Below are positions 55,934 to 64,000 of a stretch of 64,000 nucleotides of DNA, one piece after another (the stretch's first letter is position 1; each line of letters begins with the position of its first letter). Made by a program: the position numbers and the translations under genes. Origin of the DNA: Gemmatimonadaceae bacterium (GTDB lineage Bacteria; Gemmatimonadota; Gemmatimonadetes; Gemmatimonadales; Gemmatimonadaceae); NCBI GenBank assembly GCA_035533755.1, contig DATLTC010000010.1, positions 93,841-157,840 of the forward strand. The letters run 5' to 3'. A model generated the notes under the pieces. The model was not told the origin of the DNA. It ran no database searches and was given only the letters and a program-made list of their open reading frames with translations.

Positions 55934-55952
55934 GCGGGCCGGTCAGGCCCGC
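55934..55952 (+). promoter_or_regulatory. leader hairpin before trxA
   Basis: GCGGGCC pairs exactly with GGCCCGC around a GGTCA loop in the 5' region of trxA. TATAAC at 55915 may be a -10 element; no good -35 is visible. The ribosome site GGGGAGA follows the hairpin. Confidence 0.3.
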
Positions 55953-55967
55953 GCCGGGGAGATCGGG

Positions 55968-56294
55968 ATGTCGAACACGACGCTGGTGACGGACGCGACC
56001 TTCGAGCAGGAAGTGGAGAAGCACGATGGGTTGACGATTGTGGATTTCTGGGCCACCTGGTGTGGCCCCTGTCGGATGATCGCGCCGGTGCTGGATCAGT
56101 TGGCCACGGAGTACGCGGGCAAGGTGCGGGTGGCCAAGCTCGACGTGGATACCAACATCAAGACCGCCACGCGCTACAATGTGCGGTCCATTCCCCTGCT
56201 CCTGTTCTTCAAGGATGGGAAGGTGGTGGATCAGATCGTGGGCGCGGTGCCGCGGGCCAACATCGAATCCAAGCTCAAGCAGCACGCGGCGTAG
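55968..56294 (+). CDS. trxA: thioredoxin
   Basis: 108 residues. It reduces protein disulfides in the cytoplasm. The active site is WATWCGPCRMIAP and the cis-Pro is in VRSIPLLLFF. There is no signal peptide. A textbook terminator hairpin follows 40 bp after the stop, so it is probably transcribed alone. Confidence 0.96.
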   Translation: MSNTTLVTDATFEQEVEKHDGLTIVDFWATWCGPCRMIAPVLDQLATEYAGKVRVAKLDVDTNIKTATRYNVRSIPLLLFFKDGKVVDQIVGAVPRANIESKLKQHAA

Positions 56295-56334
56295 CGCCGC
56301 CGTATTGCGACCGCTGCATGGTCGCGTCATGTTT

Positions 56335-56376
56335 CGCCTGGAAGACCGATGTCGGTCTTCCAGGCGTTTCTGTTCT
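56335..56376 (+). terminator. rho-independent terminator of trxA
   Basis: A perfect 15-bp stem (56335-56349 with 56352-56366, CGCCTGGAAGACCGA on the left) followed by TTTCTGTTCT. It is the clearest intrinsic terminator in the window. An in-frame ATG at 56349 lies inside the stem, so it is not a credible start for the next gene. Confidence 0.85.
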
Positions 56377-56396
56377 CGGCCTTCTCGCCCCGCTGG

Positions 56397-57374
56397 ATGC
56401 CGCCCACTGTTGCCGGACTGCGTTTCCCGTATGCGCGCGTGCTGCTTCCCCGCACGCGCCTCGCGTACATCCACGTCCGCAATCTCCTCACCGACGCCAA
56501 GCGCGACCGTTCGGCGCGCGTGTCGGCCTACGTCGCGGTGTGGCTCCCCGAGGAGTTCGTGGTGTTCTATCTCCTGCGCGGCGAGGTGGTGAACGCCACG
56601 ATCAAGGACGCCCGCACGGCGCGCGCCGTGGGCATCGCCACGGCCCTCGAGCGCATTCCCTCGGAACCCGAATACGGCGACATCTGCTTCCACGAAGCCG
56701 ACGAGCAGCAGCTCGCGTGCATGTTCACGTCGCAGTCGCGCCCCGACGAACCCTGGTCGCCCGGCATGAAGGTGACCGATCCCGCCGAGCTGTTCCCGTA
56801 TCTCAACGCCGTGGCGTTCGACGGCATGATGGAGATCGTGGCCGAGGACACGGTGAACTACCTCGTGTTCAATAACGGGGCGGTGCAGCGCGCCTTCCTG
56901 TCCACCACGCATCACGGCACGACGGTCGATCGCGTGGCCAAGTTGTTCGCGCGCGAAGGCAAGGCGGAGGGCACGCAGGTTCGCCGCTGGTCGGGGCTCG
57001 AGCCGCTGCCCACGCAGGCGCCGCCGGCCTTGCTGCAGGCGTACCGCGAGCTCACGGCGGGGCTGGTGGAGCGGCTCGTGGCCGACGGCCGCGAGGGCGC
57101 GCCGGCCATCGCCGAGCAGGCGCGGCAGAATCTCATGGCCCAGCATCCGCCGATGGGCGGGTTCAGCTTCAACGGGCGCCCCACCGACGATGTCATCGCC
57201 GACACGCCGGAGCTCACCGCCGCCGTGGGCGCCTGGCTCAAGGAAGTGCTGTTCGCGGGCACCGACCTCGAGGCGTCGAGCCCCGAGGCCGTGCTGCACG
57301 ATCTCACGTGGGGGCGGCGGCACATGTTCCAATCGGCCGGCCTGTACGAACGGCTCCCCTGGAAGGTACTGTGA
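56397..57374 (+). CDS. conserved-looking protein of unknown function
   Basis: 325 residues from ATG 56397, chosen because the earlier ATG 56349 is inside the trxA terminator. The N-terminal 200 residues are mixed alpha/beta (VSAYVAVWLPEEFVVFYLLRGEVVNATIKDA and YGDICFHEADEQQLACMF); the C-terminal part is helical with LLQAYRELTAGLVERLV and RRHMFQSAGLYERLPWKVL. No signal peptide, membrane helix or known motif is seen. The stop overlaps rsmI as GTGA. Confidence 0.65.
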   Translation: MPPTVAGLRFPYARVLLPRTRLAYIHVRNLLTDAKRDRSARVSAYVAVWLPEEFVVFYLLRGEVVNATIKDARTARAVGIATALERIPSEPEYGDICFHEADEQQLACMFTSQSRPDEPWSPGMKVTDPAELFPYLNAVAFDGMMEIVAEDTVNYLVFNNGAVQRAFLSTTHHGTTVDRVAKLFAREGKAEGTQVRRWSGLEPLPTQAPPALLQAYRELTAGLVERLVADGREGAPAIAEQARQNLMAQHPPMGGFSFNGRPTDDVIADTPELTAAVGAWLKEVLFAGTDLEASSPEAVLHDLTWGRRHMFQSAGLYERLPWKVL

Positions 57375-58228
57375 CGCAGGCCGGCGGCGGGGGAGACGGC
57401 ACCGCGCCGGGCCGTCTCTTCGTGGTCAGCACCCCCATCGGCAACATGGGGGATTTTTCTTTTCGGGGGGTGGAGACGCTCCGCCAGGTGTCCGTGGTGT
57501 ACGCCGAGGACACGCGGCATTCGCGGCACCTGCTCGACCGCTACGACCTCACCACGCCGCTCGTGGCGTACCACGAACACAACGAGGCCAAGCTCACGCC
57601 GCGCATCGTCGAGCGGCTGCTGGGCGGCGAGAGCGTGGCGTTGGTGAGCGATGCCGGCACGCCGCTGCTGTCGGATCCCGGGGCGCGGCTGGTGCAGGCG
57701 GCGATCGCGGCGGGCGTTCCCGTGGTGCCGGTGCCCGGCGCGTCGGCGTTGCTCGCGGCGCTCGTCACGGCGGGGCTGCCCGCCGAGCCGTTCACGTTCT
57801 TCGGCTTCCTGCCGCGGGGCGGCGCGGAGCGAGCCCAGCGGCTGGTGGCGGTGGCGCAGTCGCCGTTCACGACGGTGCTGTACGAAGCGCCCGGGCGCGT
57901 GGTGGACACGCTGTCGGCCGTGGCCGAGCGGGCCGGCGCCGACCGCCCGGCGGCGGTGGCGCGCGAGCTCACCAAGCTCTACGAGGACGTGCGGCGGGGA
58001 ACGCTGGCCGAGTTGGTGGCGTACTATGCGGAGACGCCGCCCAAGGGGGAGGTCGTGATCGTCATCGCCGGGGCCCCGGCGCCGGTGCTCGATGAGTCGG
58101 CACTGCGCGAGCGCGCCCGCGAGCTGCGGGGGCAGGGCTACTCCGTGCGCGACACGGCCACCGAGTTGGCGCGCGAATTCGACGCCGCGCGGAACCTGGC
58201 CTATCGCGTGGCCCGGGACGCCGAGTGA
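57371..58228 (+). CDS. rsmI: 16S rRNA (cytidine1402-2'-O)-methyltransferase
   Basis: 285 residues from GTG 57371. It methylates the ribose of C1402 in the decoding centre. The SAM-MTase class III fold is shown by FVVSTPIGNMGDFSFR, YAEDTRHSRHLLDRY, ALVSDAGTPLLSDPG and VVPVPGASALLAAL. The C-terminal helix TATELAREFDAARNLAYRVA is typical. It overlaps both neighbours by 4 nt. Confidence 0.95.
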   Translation: MTQAGGGGDGTAPGRLFVVSTPIGNMGDFSFRGVETLRQVSVVYAEDTRHSRHLLDRYDLTTPLVAYHEHNEAKLTPRIVERLLGGESVALVSDAGTPLLSDPGARLVQAAIAAGVPVVPVPGASALLAALVTAGLPAEPFTFFGFLPRGGAERAQRLVAVAQSPFTTVLYEAPGRVVDTLSAVAERAGADRPAAVARELTKLYEDVRRGTLAELVAYYAETPPKGEVVIVIAGAPAPVLDESALRERARELRGQGYSVRDTATELAREFDAARNLAYRVARDAE

Positions 58229-58932
58229 GACGCTGGGTGCGCGGGGCGCTCGCCGCCGCGGTGCTCCTGCCGCTCACCGGCGCGCGCCGCGCGCCGGCGG
58301 CCACGGTGTGGGCCACGGCGGAGGCTCCGCGCCTGACCATCGCCCGCCTCCAGTACGAGGGCGGCGGCGACTGGTACGCCAATCCGTCGAGCCTGCCCAA
58401 TCTGCTCGCCGCCATCCGGGAGCGCACCTCGCTCCACGTGGCGCGCACCGAAGCCCGCGTGACGCTGATGGACGACAAGCTGTTCGACTATCCGTTCATC
58501 CACGTCACGGGGCACGGCAACATCCATTTCAGCGACGCCGAGATCGTGCGGCTGCGCGAGTATCTGGAGCGCGGCGGCTTCCTGCACGTGGACGACAACT
58601 ACGGGCTCGATCCCTACTTCCGCCGCGAGATCAAGCGCGTCTTTCCCGACATCCCGCTGGTGGACGTGCCGCTGTCGCACCCCATCTACCACATCGTATA
58701 CGACTTTCCTAAAGGCCTGCCCAAGATCCACGTGCACGACGGGCTGCCGGCGCGCGGATTCGGCATCTTCCTCAACGGCCGGCTTGCCGTGTACTACTCG
58801 TTCTCCAGCGACCTCGGCAACGGCTGGGAGGACCCCGACGTGTATCACGATCCGCCGGCGCTGCACGAGGCGGCGCTGCGCATGGGCGTGAACCTGTTCG
58901 TGTACGCGGTGACCAGCCGGCCGCTGCCGTGA
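58225..58932 (+). CDS. DUF4159 domain protein, exported
   Basis: 235 residues from GTG 58225. A signal sequence covers about residues 1-26. The mature part matches DUF4159: RLQYEGGGDWYANPSSLPNLLAAI, FIHVTGHGNIHFSDAEIVRLREYLERGGFLHVDDNYGLD and the HDGLPARGFGIF segment. The fold resembles glutamine-amidotransferase-like domains; function unknown. In other genomes it occurs beside MoxR/DUF58/DUF4175 membrane genes, as here with DUF4175 directly downstream. Confidence 0.83.
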   Translation: MRRWVRGALAAAVLLPLTGARRAPAATVWATAEAPRLTIARLQYEGGGDWYANPSSLPNLLAAIRERTSLHVARTEARVTLMDDKLFDYPFIHVTGHGNIHFSDAEIVRLREYLERGGFLHVDDNYGLDPYFRREIKRVFPDIPLVDVPLSHPIYHIVYDFPKGLPKIHVHDGLPARGFGIFLNGRLAVYYSFSSDLGNGWEDPDVYHDPPALHEAALRMGVNLFVYAVTSRPLP

Positions 58933-61900
58933 CGATCGTCGAGCTGGTGGAGCGGGAGCGGCGGCGCCTACGGTGGCTGGAGCTGGCGGCGGGCGCGGCC
59001 CTGGGGGCGACGGTCGTGTGCGGGCTCGTCGCCGGCGGCGCGCTGCTGCTGGGCCACGCGCGCTGGCTCGCCCTGCCGCGCGCCGTGCCGCTGCTGGTCT
59101 GGGTGCTGCTGGTGGGCGGATCGACGCTCGTCGCCTGGCGCACCCGGCGTCGGCTGCGCGCGGGGACGTCGCGCGCCCAGGTGGCGGCCGCCATCGAGCG
59201 CGAGCGGGCGCTCCGCGCCGGCGCGCTGCGCGGCGCCCTCGAAGTGGCGGAGGCGGGCGCGTTCGGCCGTCGCGCCGCCGCCGCCATGATGGAGTCGCTG
59301 CACCCGAGCGGCGACACGCTGGCGCCGGTGCTGCGCCGGCACGCGCGCGCCAGGGCGCTGCGCATCGGGGCCGTGGCCGTGATCACGGCCCTGCTGTTGG
59401 GCATCGTGGCGCCGTTGCGCAGCGACGGCCTGATGGCCATCCTGCGCCCGGTGAGCGCCTGGCGCGGCACGCTCCTCGCCCCGCTCGCGTTCGTGCGCCT
59501 GCCGGCGGTGGTCATGCGCAACGACACCGTCCGGGTGACGATCGCGGCGCCCGGCCGCACCACGGTGGAGCTGCAGGATCGCGCGACCGGCGAAGGATGG
59601 GCGCGCCGCACGCTCGCCGTCGCGCCTGCCACGGGCACGGCGGCGGTCACCCTGGGCCCGGTGCGCGGCGACCTGAGTCTGGTGGTCACCGACGGCCGCG
59701 CGCACAGCGACACCGCGGTGGTGCGCGTCACCGACCGGCCGTTCGTGGGCGCGATCACGATGCGCGCCGTGTATCCCTCGTATCTCGACCGGCCGGCCGA
59801 GACGCTGCCGGTAGGCGAGGCGGCGGTGATCCCGCGCGGCACGGTCCTCGAGATCGCGGGCCGCGCCTCCACGCCGCTCGCGGCGGTGGGGCTGGTGCGG
59901 GAGCGCGACTCCGTGGCGCTGCGCGCCGACGATCGTTCGTTCACGGGGCGGTTCGCGCCGTCGGCGTCGGGCAGTTGGCAGTGGTTCGCGCGCGGCGCCG
60001 ACGCTGCGGTGCAGGACCTGCCGGCCCCGGTGGACGTGACGATCGTGCCCGATTCGGCGCCGCAGGTGGACATCCTCGCCCCGCGCTCCGACACGCTGGT
60101 GGCGGCCACGGATCAGGTGACGCTGCAGGGCGCGGCGTCGGACGACCACGGGCTGTCGGTGGTGCAGCTACAGACCTGGAGCGCCGGTCCGGGCGGCACG
60201 CGCGTCGAGACCACCCAGCGCCTGGCGGCCAACCTCGGGCCGGCGTGGGGCGGCAACGCGGTGGTGGATCTGGCGTCGCGCCACCTGAATCCGGGCGACG
60301 CGCTGCACGTGCGCCTCGTGGCCATCGACAACTCCCCCTGGGCGCAGCGCGGCGAGAGCCGCGAGCTGCTGCTCAAGGTGCCGAGCCTCGAGGAGCGCCG
60401 CGAGATGGCGCGCGACGCGGCCGATTCCGCGGTGCACGCGGTGCAGCGGGCCGCCACCGCCGAGCAGAGCCTGCAGCAGCGCACCAGCGAGATGGCGCGC
60501 GAACGCATGAACCGTCCGGTGGAGAGTCCGCCCAACGCCAATGCGGCGGCCGGCGGGCAGCAGCCCAATGCCCTGAGCTACGAGGCCGCCGAGAAGGCCA
60601 AGGGGCTGGCCAGGGAGCAGCAGGACCTGGCCGACCGCGTGAAGCAGTTGCAGCAGGCCGCGGCCCAGCTGCAACAGCAGCTCAAGCAGGCCGGCGCGCT
60701 GGACAGCTCGCTGGCCCGCCAACTCCGCGACGCGCAGCAGATGCTCCAGCAGGCGCTCAGCCCCGATCTGCTCGCCGCCATGAAGCAGTTGCAGAACGCG
60801 GCCCAGAAGCTGTCGGCCGATCAGGCCGAACAGTCGCTGGCCAACCTGGCGGAGATGCAGAAGCGGCTGCGCGAGCAGCTCGAGAAGAGCGCGCAGATGT
60901 TGCAGCGCGCGGCGTTCGAGGGCTCCATGCAGACCCTGCACGACGAAGCGAGCGACATCGCCAAGCGGGAGCAGGCGATGGCCGATTCGGCAGCGCACGG
61001 CCGGCAGTCGGCGGATAGCGGGCGACCGTCGGCGGACAGCAGCCGGCAGCCGACGCCATCGGCCGCGCCACAGGGCACCCGCGATGTGCCGCGTGAGCTG
61101 GCCGATCGCTCCGACCGCCTGGCCAACGCCATCCAGCAGCTTCAGCAGCGGCTGGCCGACCAGAACGCCCAGGCCGGCGCCAGCAACAGCGACGTGGCCC
61201 ACACCTTCGCCAAGGCGTCGGAGCAGTCCATGCGCCAGCGCGCCGACGCCGCGTCGGCGGCGGCCGAGATGCAGCGCTCCGCGCAGGCCATGCAGCAAGC
61301 GCGCGACGCGCAGGTGGCCGAGTGGAAGCACGAGCTCACGTCGGAGCTCGACCGCGCCATTCAGGAATTGCTGCAGATGTCGCGCCAGGAGTCCAAGCTG
61401 CAGCAGCAGGCGCGCCAGGCCAGAACCGATCCGGCGCAACTGCGCGGCGACCAGAGCGCCGTGCAGCAGGGCGTGGATCAGACGCAGCAGCAGCTCCAGG
61501 CGCAGGCCCAGAAGACCACCCTGCTGTCGGGCGGCGCGCAGCGCGCCATGAGCGACGCCGCGCAGAAGGTGGCGCAGGCTACCCGCGCGAGCGGCGATCC
61601 GCGCAACGCCGCCCAGACGCCGTCGGCCATGGGCGACGCCGCCGACGCGCTCGACCAGGCCGCGGCCGCGCTGGCCCGCGACCGCCAGCGCGCCAACATG
61701 GCCCGCTCGGCGTCGGGATTTGCCGAGATGCTGCAGCAACTGCAGGAAGCCGCCAAGAAGCAGGGCTCGATCAACGCGCAGGCGCAGGGATTGCTCCCCA
61801 TGCCGGGCGCCGGAGCGATGAGTCCCGCCGCGCAGGCCACGGCGCGCCTGCTGGCGCGCGAGGAGCGCGCGCTCGCGCAGCAACTGGACGATCTGAGCGA

Positions 61901-62255
61901 CGCCGCGGGCGGCGACCGCACGGTGCAGCTGTCGCGCGAGGCGCGGGCCGTGGCGCAGGCGCTGGAGGGGGGACGCGTGGACGCCGCCACGGTGGCTCGC
62001 CAGGAGCAACTGCTGCGCCACATGCTCGATGCCGGACGCTCGCTCCAGAAGGACGAACGCGATGACTCGGGCAAGCGGCAAGCCGAGGCCGCGGTGAACC
62101 CCAAGCTGTTCGCGCCGCAGAACGCCCATGTCGACGGCAAGAGCACGGTGAAATACCGCGTGCCTACCTGGGACGAACTGCGCGGTCTCTCGGCCGACGA
62201 GCGCCGCGCGATCCTCGAATACTTCCAGCGCATCAATGGCGGCCAGCGTCCGTAG
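58929..62255 (+). CDS. DUF4175-like large membrane protein with Gln-rich coiled coil
   Basis: 1,108 residues from GTG 58929 (GTGA overlap). Two or three hydrophobic helices lie in the first 165 residues, then Ig-like strands (about 200-470; for example VTIAAPGRTTVELQDRATG). From about 490 to 1000 it is a Gln/Ala-rich coiled coil (AAQLQQQLKQAGALD, MLQRAAFEGSMQTL). The C-terminus has VPTWDELRGLSADERRAILEYFQRI. This order is typical of DUF4175. It may act as a mechanical or signalling arm in the envelope. It overlaps the TPR gene by 20 bp. Confidence 0.78.
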   Translation: MTIVELVERERRRLRWLELAAGAALGATVVCGLVAGGALLLGHARWLALPRAVPLLVWVLLVGGSTLVAWRTRRRLRAGTSRAQVAAAIERERALRAGALRGALEVAEAGAFGRRAAAAMMESLHPSGDTLAPVLRRHARARALRIGAVAVITALLLGIVAPLRSDGLMAILRPVSAWRGTLLAPLAFVRLPAVVMRNDTVRVTIAAPGRTTVELQDRATGEGWARRTLAVAPATGTAAVTLGPVRGDLSLVVTDGRAHSDTAVVRVTDRPFVGAITMRAVYPSYLDRPAETLPVGEAAVIPRGTVLEIAGRASTPLAAVGLVRERDSVALRADDRSFTGRFAPSASGSWQWFARGADAAVQDLPAPVDVTIVPDSAPQVDILAPRSDTLVAATDQVTLQGAASDDHGLSVVQLQTWSAGPGGTRVETTQRLAANLGPAWGGNAVVDLASRHLNPGDALHVRLVAIDNSPWAQRGESRELLLKVPSLEERREMARDAADSAVHAVQRAATAEQSLQQRTSEMARERMNRPVESPPNANAAAGGQQPNALSYEAAEKAKGLAREQQDLADRVKQLQQAAAQLQQQLKQAGALDSSLARQLRDAQQMLQQALSPDLLAAMKQLQNAAQKLSADQAEQSLANLAEMQKRLREQLEKSAQMLQRAAFEGSMQTLHDEASDIAKREQAMADSAAHGRQSADSGRPSADSSRQPTPSAAPQGTRDVPRELADRSDRLANAIQQLQQRLADQNAQAGASNSDVAHTFAKASEQSMRQRADAASAAAEMQRSAQAMQQARDAQVAEWKHELTSELDRAIQELLQMSRQESKLQQQARQARTDPAQLRGDQSAVQQGVDQTQQQLQAQAQKTTLLSGGAQRAMSDAAQKVAQATRASGDPRNAAQTPSAMGDAADALDQAAAALARDRQRANMARSASGFAEMLQQLQEAAKKQGSINAQAQGLLPMPGAGAMSPAAQATARLLAREERALAQQLDDLSDAAGGDRTVQLSREARAVAQALEGGRVDAATVARQEQLLRHMLDAGRSLQKDERDDSGKRQAEAAVNPKLFAPQNAHVDGKSTVKYRVPTWDELRGLSADERRAILEYFQRINGGQRP

Positions 62256-63942
62256 GCTCGTCGTCGCGCTGGCGCTGCTCGCGCCGGCGGCGGCGCGTGC
62301 GCAGCAGCCCGACACCACCGGGGTGTATCGCGCCATGGATCTCGAAGTGGCCGGCCACTACCGGCAGGCGGCGGCGCTCTATCGGCCGCTGCTGCGCACG
62401 GCCGTGGCCACCAATGCCATCCTCGGGTTGGAGCGCGTGTACGCGCAACTCGGCTGGACCGACTCGCTGCTCGTGCCGCTCGACTCGCTGGTGGCCGAGT
62501 CGCCGCGCGAGCCGGTGTTCCACAGCGTGCAGGTGCGCGCCTACACCATGCTGTCGCGCGACGCCGACGCGCGGCGCGCCTTCGACGCGTGGACGCGCGC
62601 CCTGCCGGGAACCGCGTCGCCGTATCGCGAATATTCGCAACTGCTCATCCAGCGCGGGCGGCCCGCGGCCGCCGACTCCATCATCCAGTTGGCCGGCCGC
62701 ATGCTGGGCACCACGTCGGGCCTGCAGCTGCAGTTGGCGCTGTCGCGCGCCGCCATGGGGCAGTGGGAGGCGTCGGCCAGGGCGTGGCGCGGCGCGCTGC
62801 TCGAGTCGCCCGACCTCGACGAGGCGGCCGCGTATTCGCTGGCGCCGGCACCCGAGACGGCGCGCCAGACGGTGCGCGCGGTTTTCCTCGCGCTGCCGGT
62901 GGACGTGGGGGCGCGCCGCGCCCTCGCCGCGCTCGAGACCGGGTGGGGCTCGCCCGCCGACGGCTGGGCCGCGCTGCGCGACCTGCCGCCCGACAGCGAG
63001 AGCGTGGCGGCGTGGACGGACTTTGCCAAGCGCGCCGAGTCGGACGAGGATTGGGCGCTGGCCCGCGACGCGCTGATCGCCGCGCTGCGCTGGCGCCCCA
63101 CGCCGCAGCTGGCGCTCGATGCGGCCACCGCGGCGCTCAACGCCGGCGACGCGCGGACTGCGCTGGCGCTGGCGCCGGCGGGCGGACTCGATTCGGCGCG
63201 CGAGGCGGCTACGGTGCTCCCGCTGCGCGTGCGGGCGTTGGCTGCGTCGGGCCAGCCGGCCCAGGCGGAGACGCTCGTCCGCGCGTATGCGCATCTGCTG
63301 TCGCCGCTGCAGTCGGCGTCGCTGGAGCGCGCCGTCGCCTTTGGCTGGGTGCGCGCCGGCAACCTGGACCAGGCGCGGCAGGCGCTCGATCGCGCCGGTC
63401 CCGACGCCGATTCCAGCGACGCGGCGGGCTGGCTGGCGCTGTACCAAGGCAATCTCGCCGGCGCGCGCATCATGCTGCGCACGTCCACCGACGTGTCGAG
63501 CCAACTGGCGCAGGCGCTGGGGCTCATCACGCGCATGACGGAGGACACGGCCGCCGACGTGGGCCACGCCTTTCTCGCCCTGGCGCGTCTCGACTCGACG
63601 GGCGCCGCGCAGGCGTTCGAGCAGGCGGCGGCGCACCATCCCGATGCGGCCTCGGTGCTGCTCGCCACCAGCGCCGAGATCCACAACGCGCGGCACGACA
63701 CGGCGGCCGCCGTGTCGCTCTGGACGCGCATTCTCAAGGACTATGCTGAATCGCCCGAGGCGCCGGGCGCCGAGTTGGCATGGGCGCGGCAGCTCCGCCG
63801 CGCCGGCAACTCGGCTGGCGCGACGGCGCATCTGGAGCACATGATTCTCACGTATCCCGAGAGCGCGCTCGTCCCCCAGGCGCGCCGTGAACTCGAACTG
63901 GCCCGCCAGGCGATTCCCGGCGGAGGGGGCGCAACGAGATGA
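62236..63942 (+). CDS. exported TPR-repeat protein
   Basis: 568 residues from ATG 62236, 20 bp inside the DUF4175 end. A signal peptide ends near residue 23 (ARAQQ). The rest is helical repeats of TPR or Sel1-like type, for example DLEVAGHYRQAAALYRPLL and LDSTGAAQAFEQAAAHHPDAASV, with conserved Ala/Gly in the turns. No other domain is visible. It belongs to the rsmI-DUF4159-DUF4175 transcript. Confidence 0.75.
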   Translation: MAASVRRLVVALALLAPAAARAQQPDTTGVYRAMDLEVAGHYRQAAALYRPLLRTAVATNAILGLERVYAQLGWTDSLLVPLDSLVAESPREPVFHSVQVRAYTMLSRDADARRAFDAWTRALPGTASPYREYSQLLIQRGRPAAADSIIQLAGRMLGTTSGLQLQLALSRAAMGQWEASARAWRGALLESPDLDEAAAYSLAPAPETARQTVRAVFLALPVDVGARRALAALETGWGSPADGWAALRDLPPDSESVAAWTDFAKRAESDEDWALARDALIAALRWRPTPQLALDAATAALNAGDARTALALAPAGGLDSAREAATVLPLRVRALAASGQPAQAETLVRAYAHLLSPLQSASLERAVAFGWVRAGNLDQARQALDRAGPDADSSDAAGWLALYQGNLAGARIMLRTSTDVSSQLAQALGLITRMTEDTAADVGHAFLALARLDSTGAAQAFEQAAAHHPDAASVLLATSAEIHNARHDTAAAVSLWTRILKDYAESPEAPGAELAWARQLRRAGNSAGATAHLEHMILTYPESALVPQARRELELARQAIPGGGGATR

Positions 63943-63976
63943 CGCGGCGTGATGGGGCACGCGCGGTGGAGCGCGC

Positions 63977-64000
63977 ATGAAGCGGCGCGAATGGGTGCGG
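63977..64000 (+). CDS. possible start of the next gene, cut by the window end
   Basis: ATG 63977 opens the frame MKRREWVR, which runs off the window. The basic start would suit a signal peptide or Tat-like leader, but eight codons are too few to judge. A competing short frame starts at 63939 and stops at 63980. Confidence 0.25.

Noticed and set aside
56349..56396. ATG 56349 as start of the gene after trxA
   Set aside because: It lies in the stem of the trxA terminator, so a transcript from beyond the terminator would lack it; ATG 56397 is preferred.
63939..63980. Short frame MTRRDGARAVERA after the last TPR gene
   Set aside because: Thirteen residues with no ribosome site; more likely leader of the gene starting at 63977.

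Overview
The window is a 64-kb, very GC-rich, gene-dense bacterial chromosome segment with no phage, transposase, CRISPR array or plasmid gene. The organism is diderm: it has LolA, Lnt, an outer-membrane beta-barrel protein, SPOR proteins and many exported TPR or lipoproteins. It uses sigma-54-type regulators and HD-GYP signalling. The mix of a DUF4159/DUF4175 pair, a FlgD/T9SS-like C-terminal domain, a short primary-type sigma factor and extreme GC fits Gemmatimonadota best. That assignment is inference from gene content, not a computed phylogeny.

Layout. 0-8 kb (+): exported TPR protein, larE, thpR, NtrC-type regulator and an aldehyde dehydrogenase. 8-10.5 kb (+): signal peptidase I, a sigma-70 factor and YajQ. 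10.6-20.7 kb (+): a long run with 4-nt stop/start overlaps: rimO, hemL, a SpoIID-domain lipoprotein, a Gfo/Idh-like protein, lnt and hydantoinase/oxoprolinase A and B. 20.7-26.9 kb (-): two small membrane proteins between two copies of a 156-bp palindromic element, then a GAF/HD-GYP protein, a CsgG-like protein, an MBL hydrolase and a Crp/Fnr regulator. 27.1-30.3 kb (+): rpmE, prfA, prmC, a YlbF-like gene and tmk. 30.3-55 kb (-): VKOR/DUF929 redox pair, lolA, DAHP synthase, MBL protein, FlgD-like secreted protein, smc, two SPOR proteins, a zincin/propeller/barrel fusion, rsfS, rplI, DUF2232, rpsR, rpsF, ychF, pth, rplY, prs, tRNA-Gln, ispE, a flippase-like membrane protein, a pseudo-HPt protein and pdxJ. 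55-64 kb: a lipoprotein, methylmalonyl-CoA epimerase, trxA with a clear terminator, an unrecognised gene, rsmI, DUF4159, DUF4175 and a TPR protein.

How the genes work together. Most of the window is housekeeping: translation (six ribosomal or release-factor genes, RimO, PrmC, RsfS, Pth, RsmI), cofactors and precursors (HemL, PdxJ, IspE, Prs, DAHP synthase, Tmk), and envelope building (signal peptidase, Lnt, LolA, SPOR proteins, barrel protein).

The least ordinary signals are intergenic. Two collinear copies of a dyad element with heptanucleotide-repeat arms lie exactly 1,600 bp apart and supply the stop codons of three genes. Two further elements have octanucleotide-repeat arms. Other unusual points are a protein with three HPt-like repeats whose phospho-histidine is arginine each time, a prfA with no ATG/GTG/TTG at the expected start (CTG overlapping the rpmE stop), and a Gfo/Idh protein lacking both usual catalytic residues.
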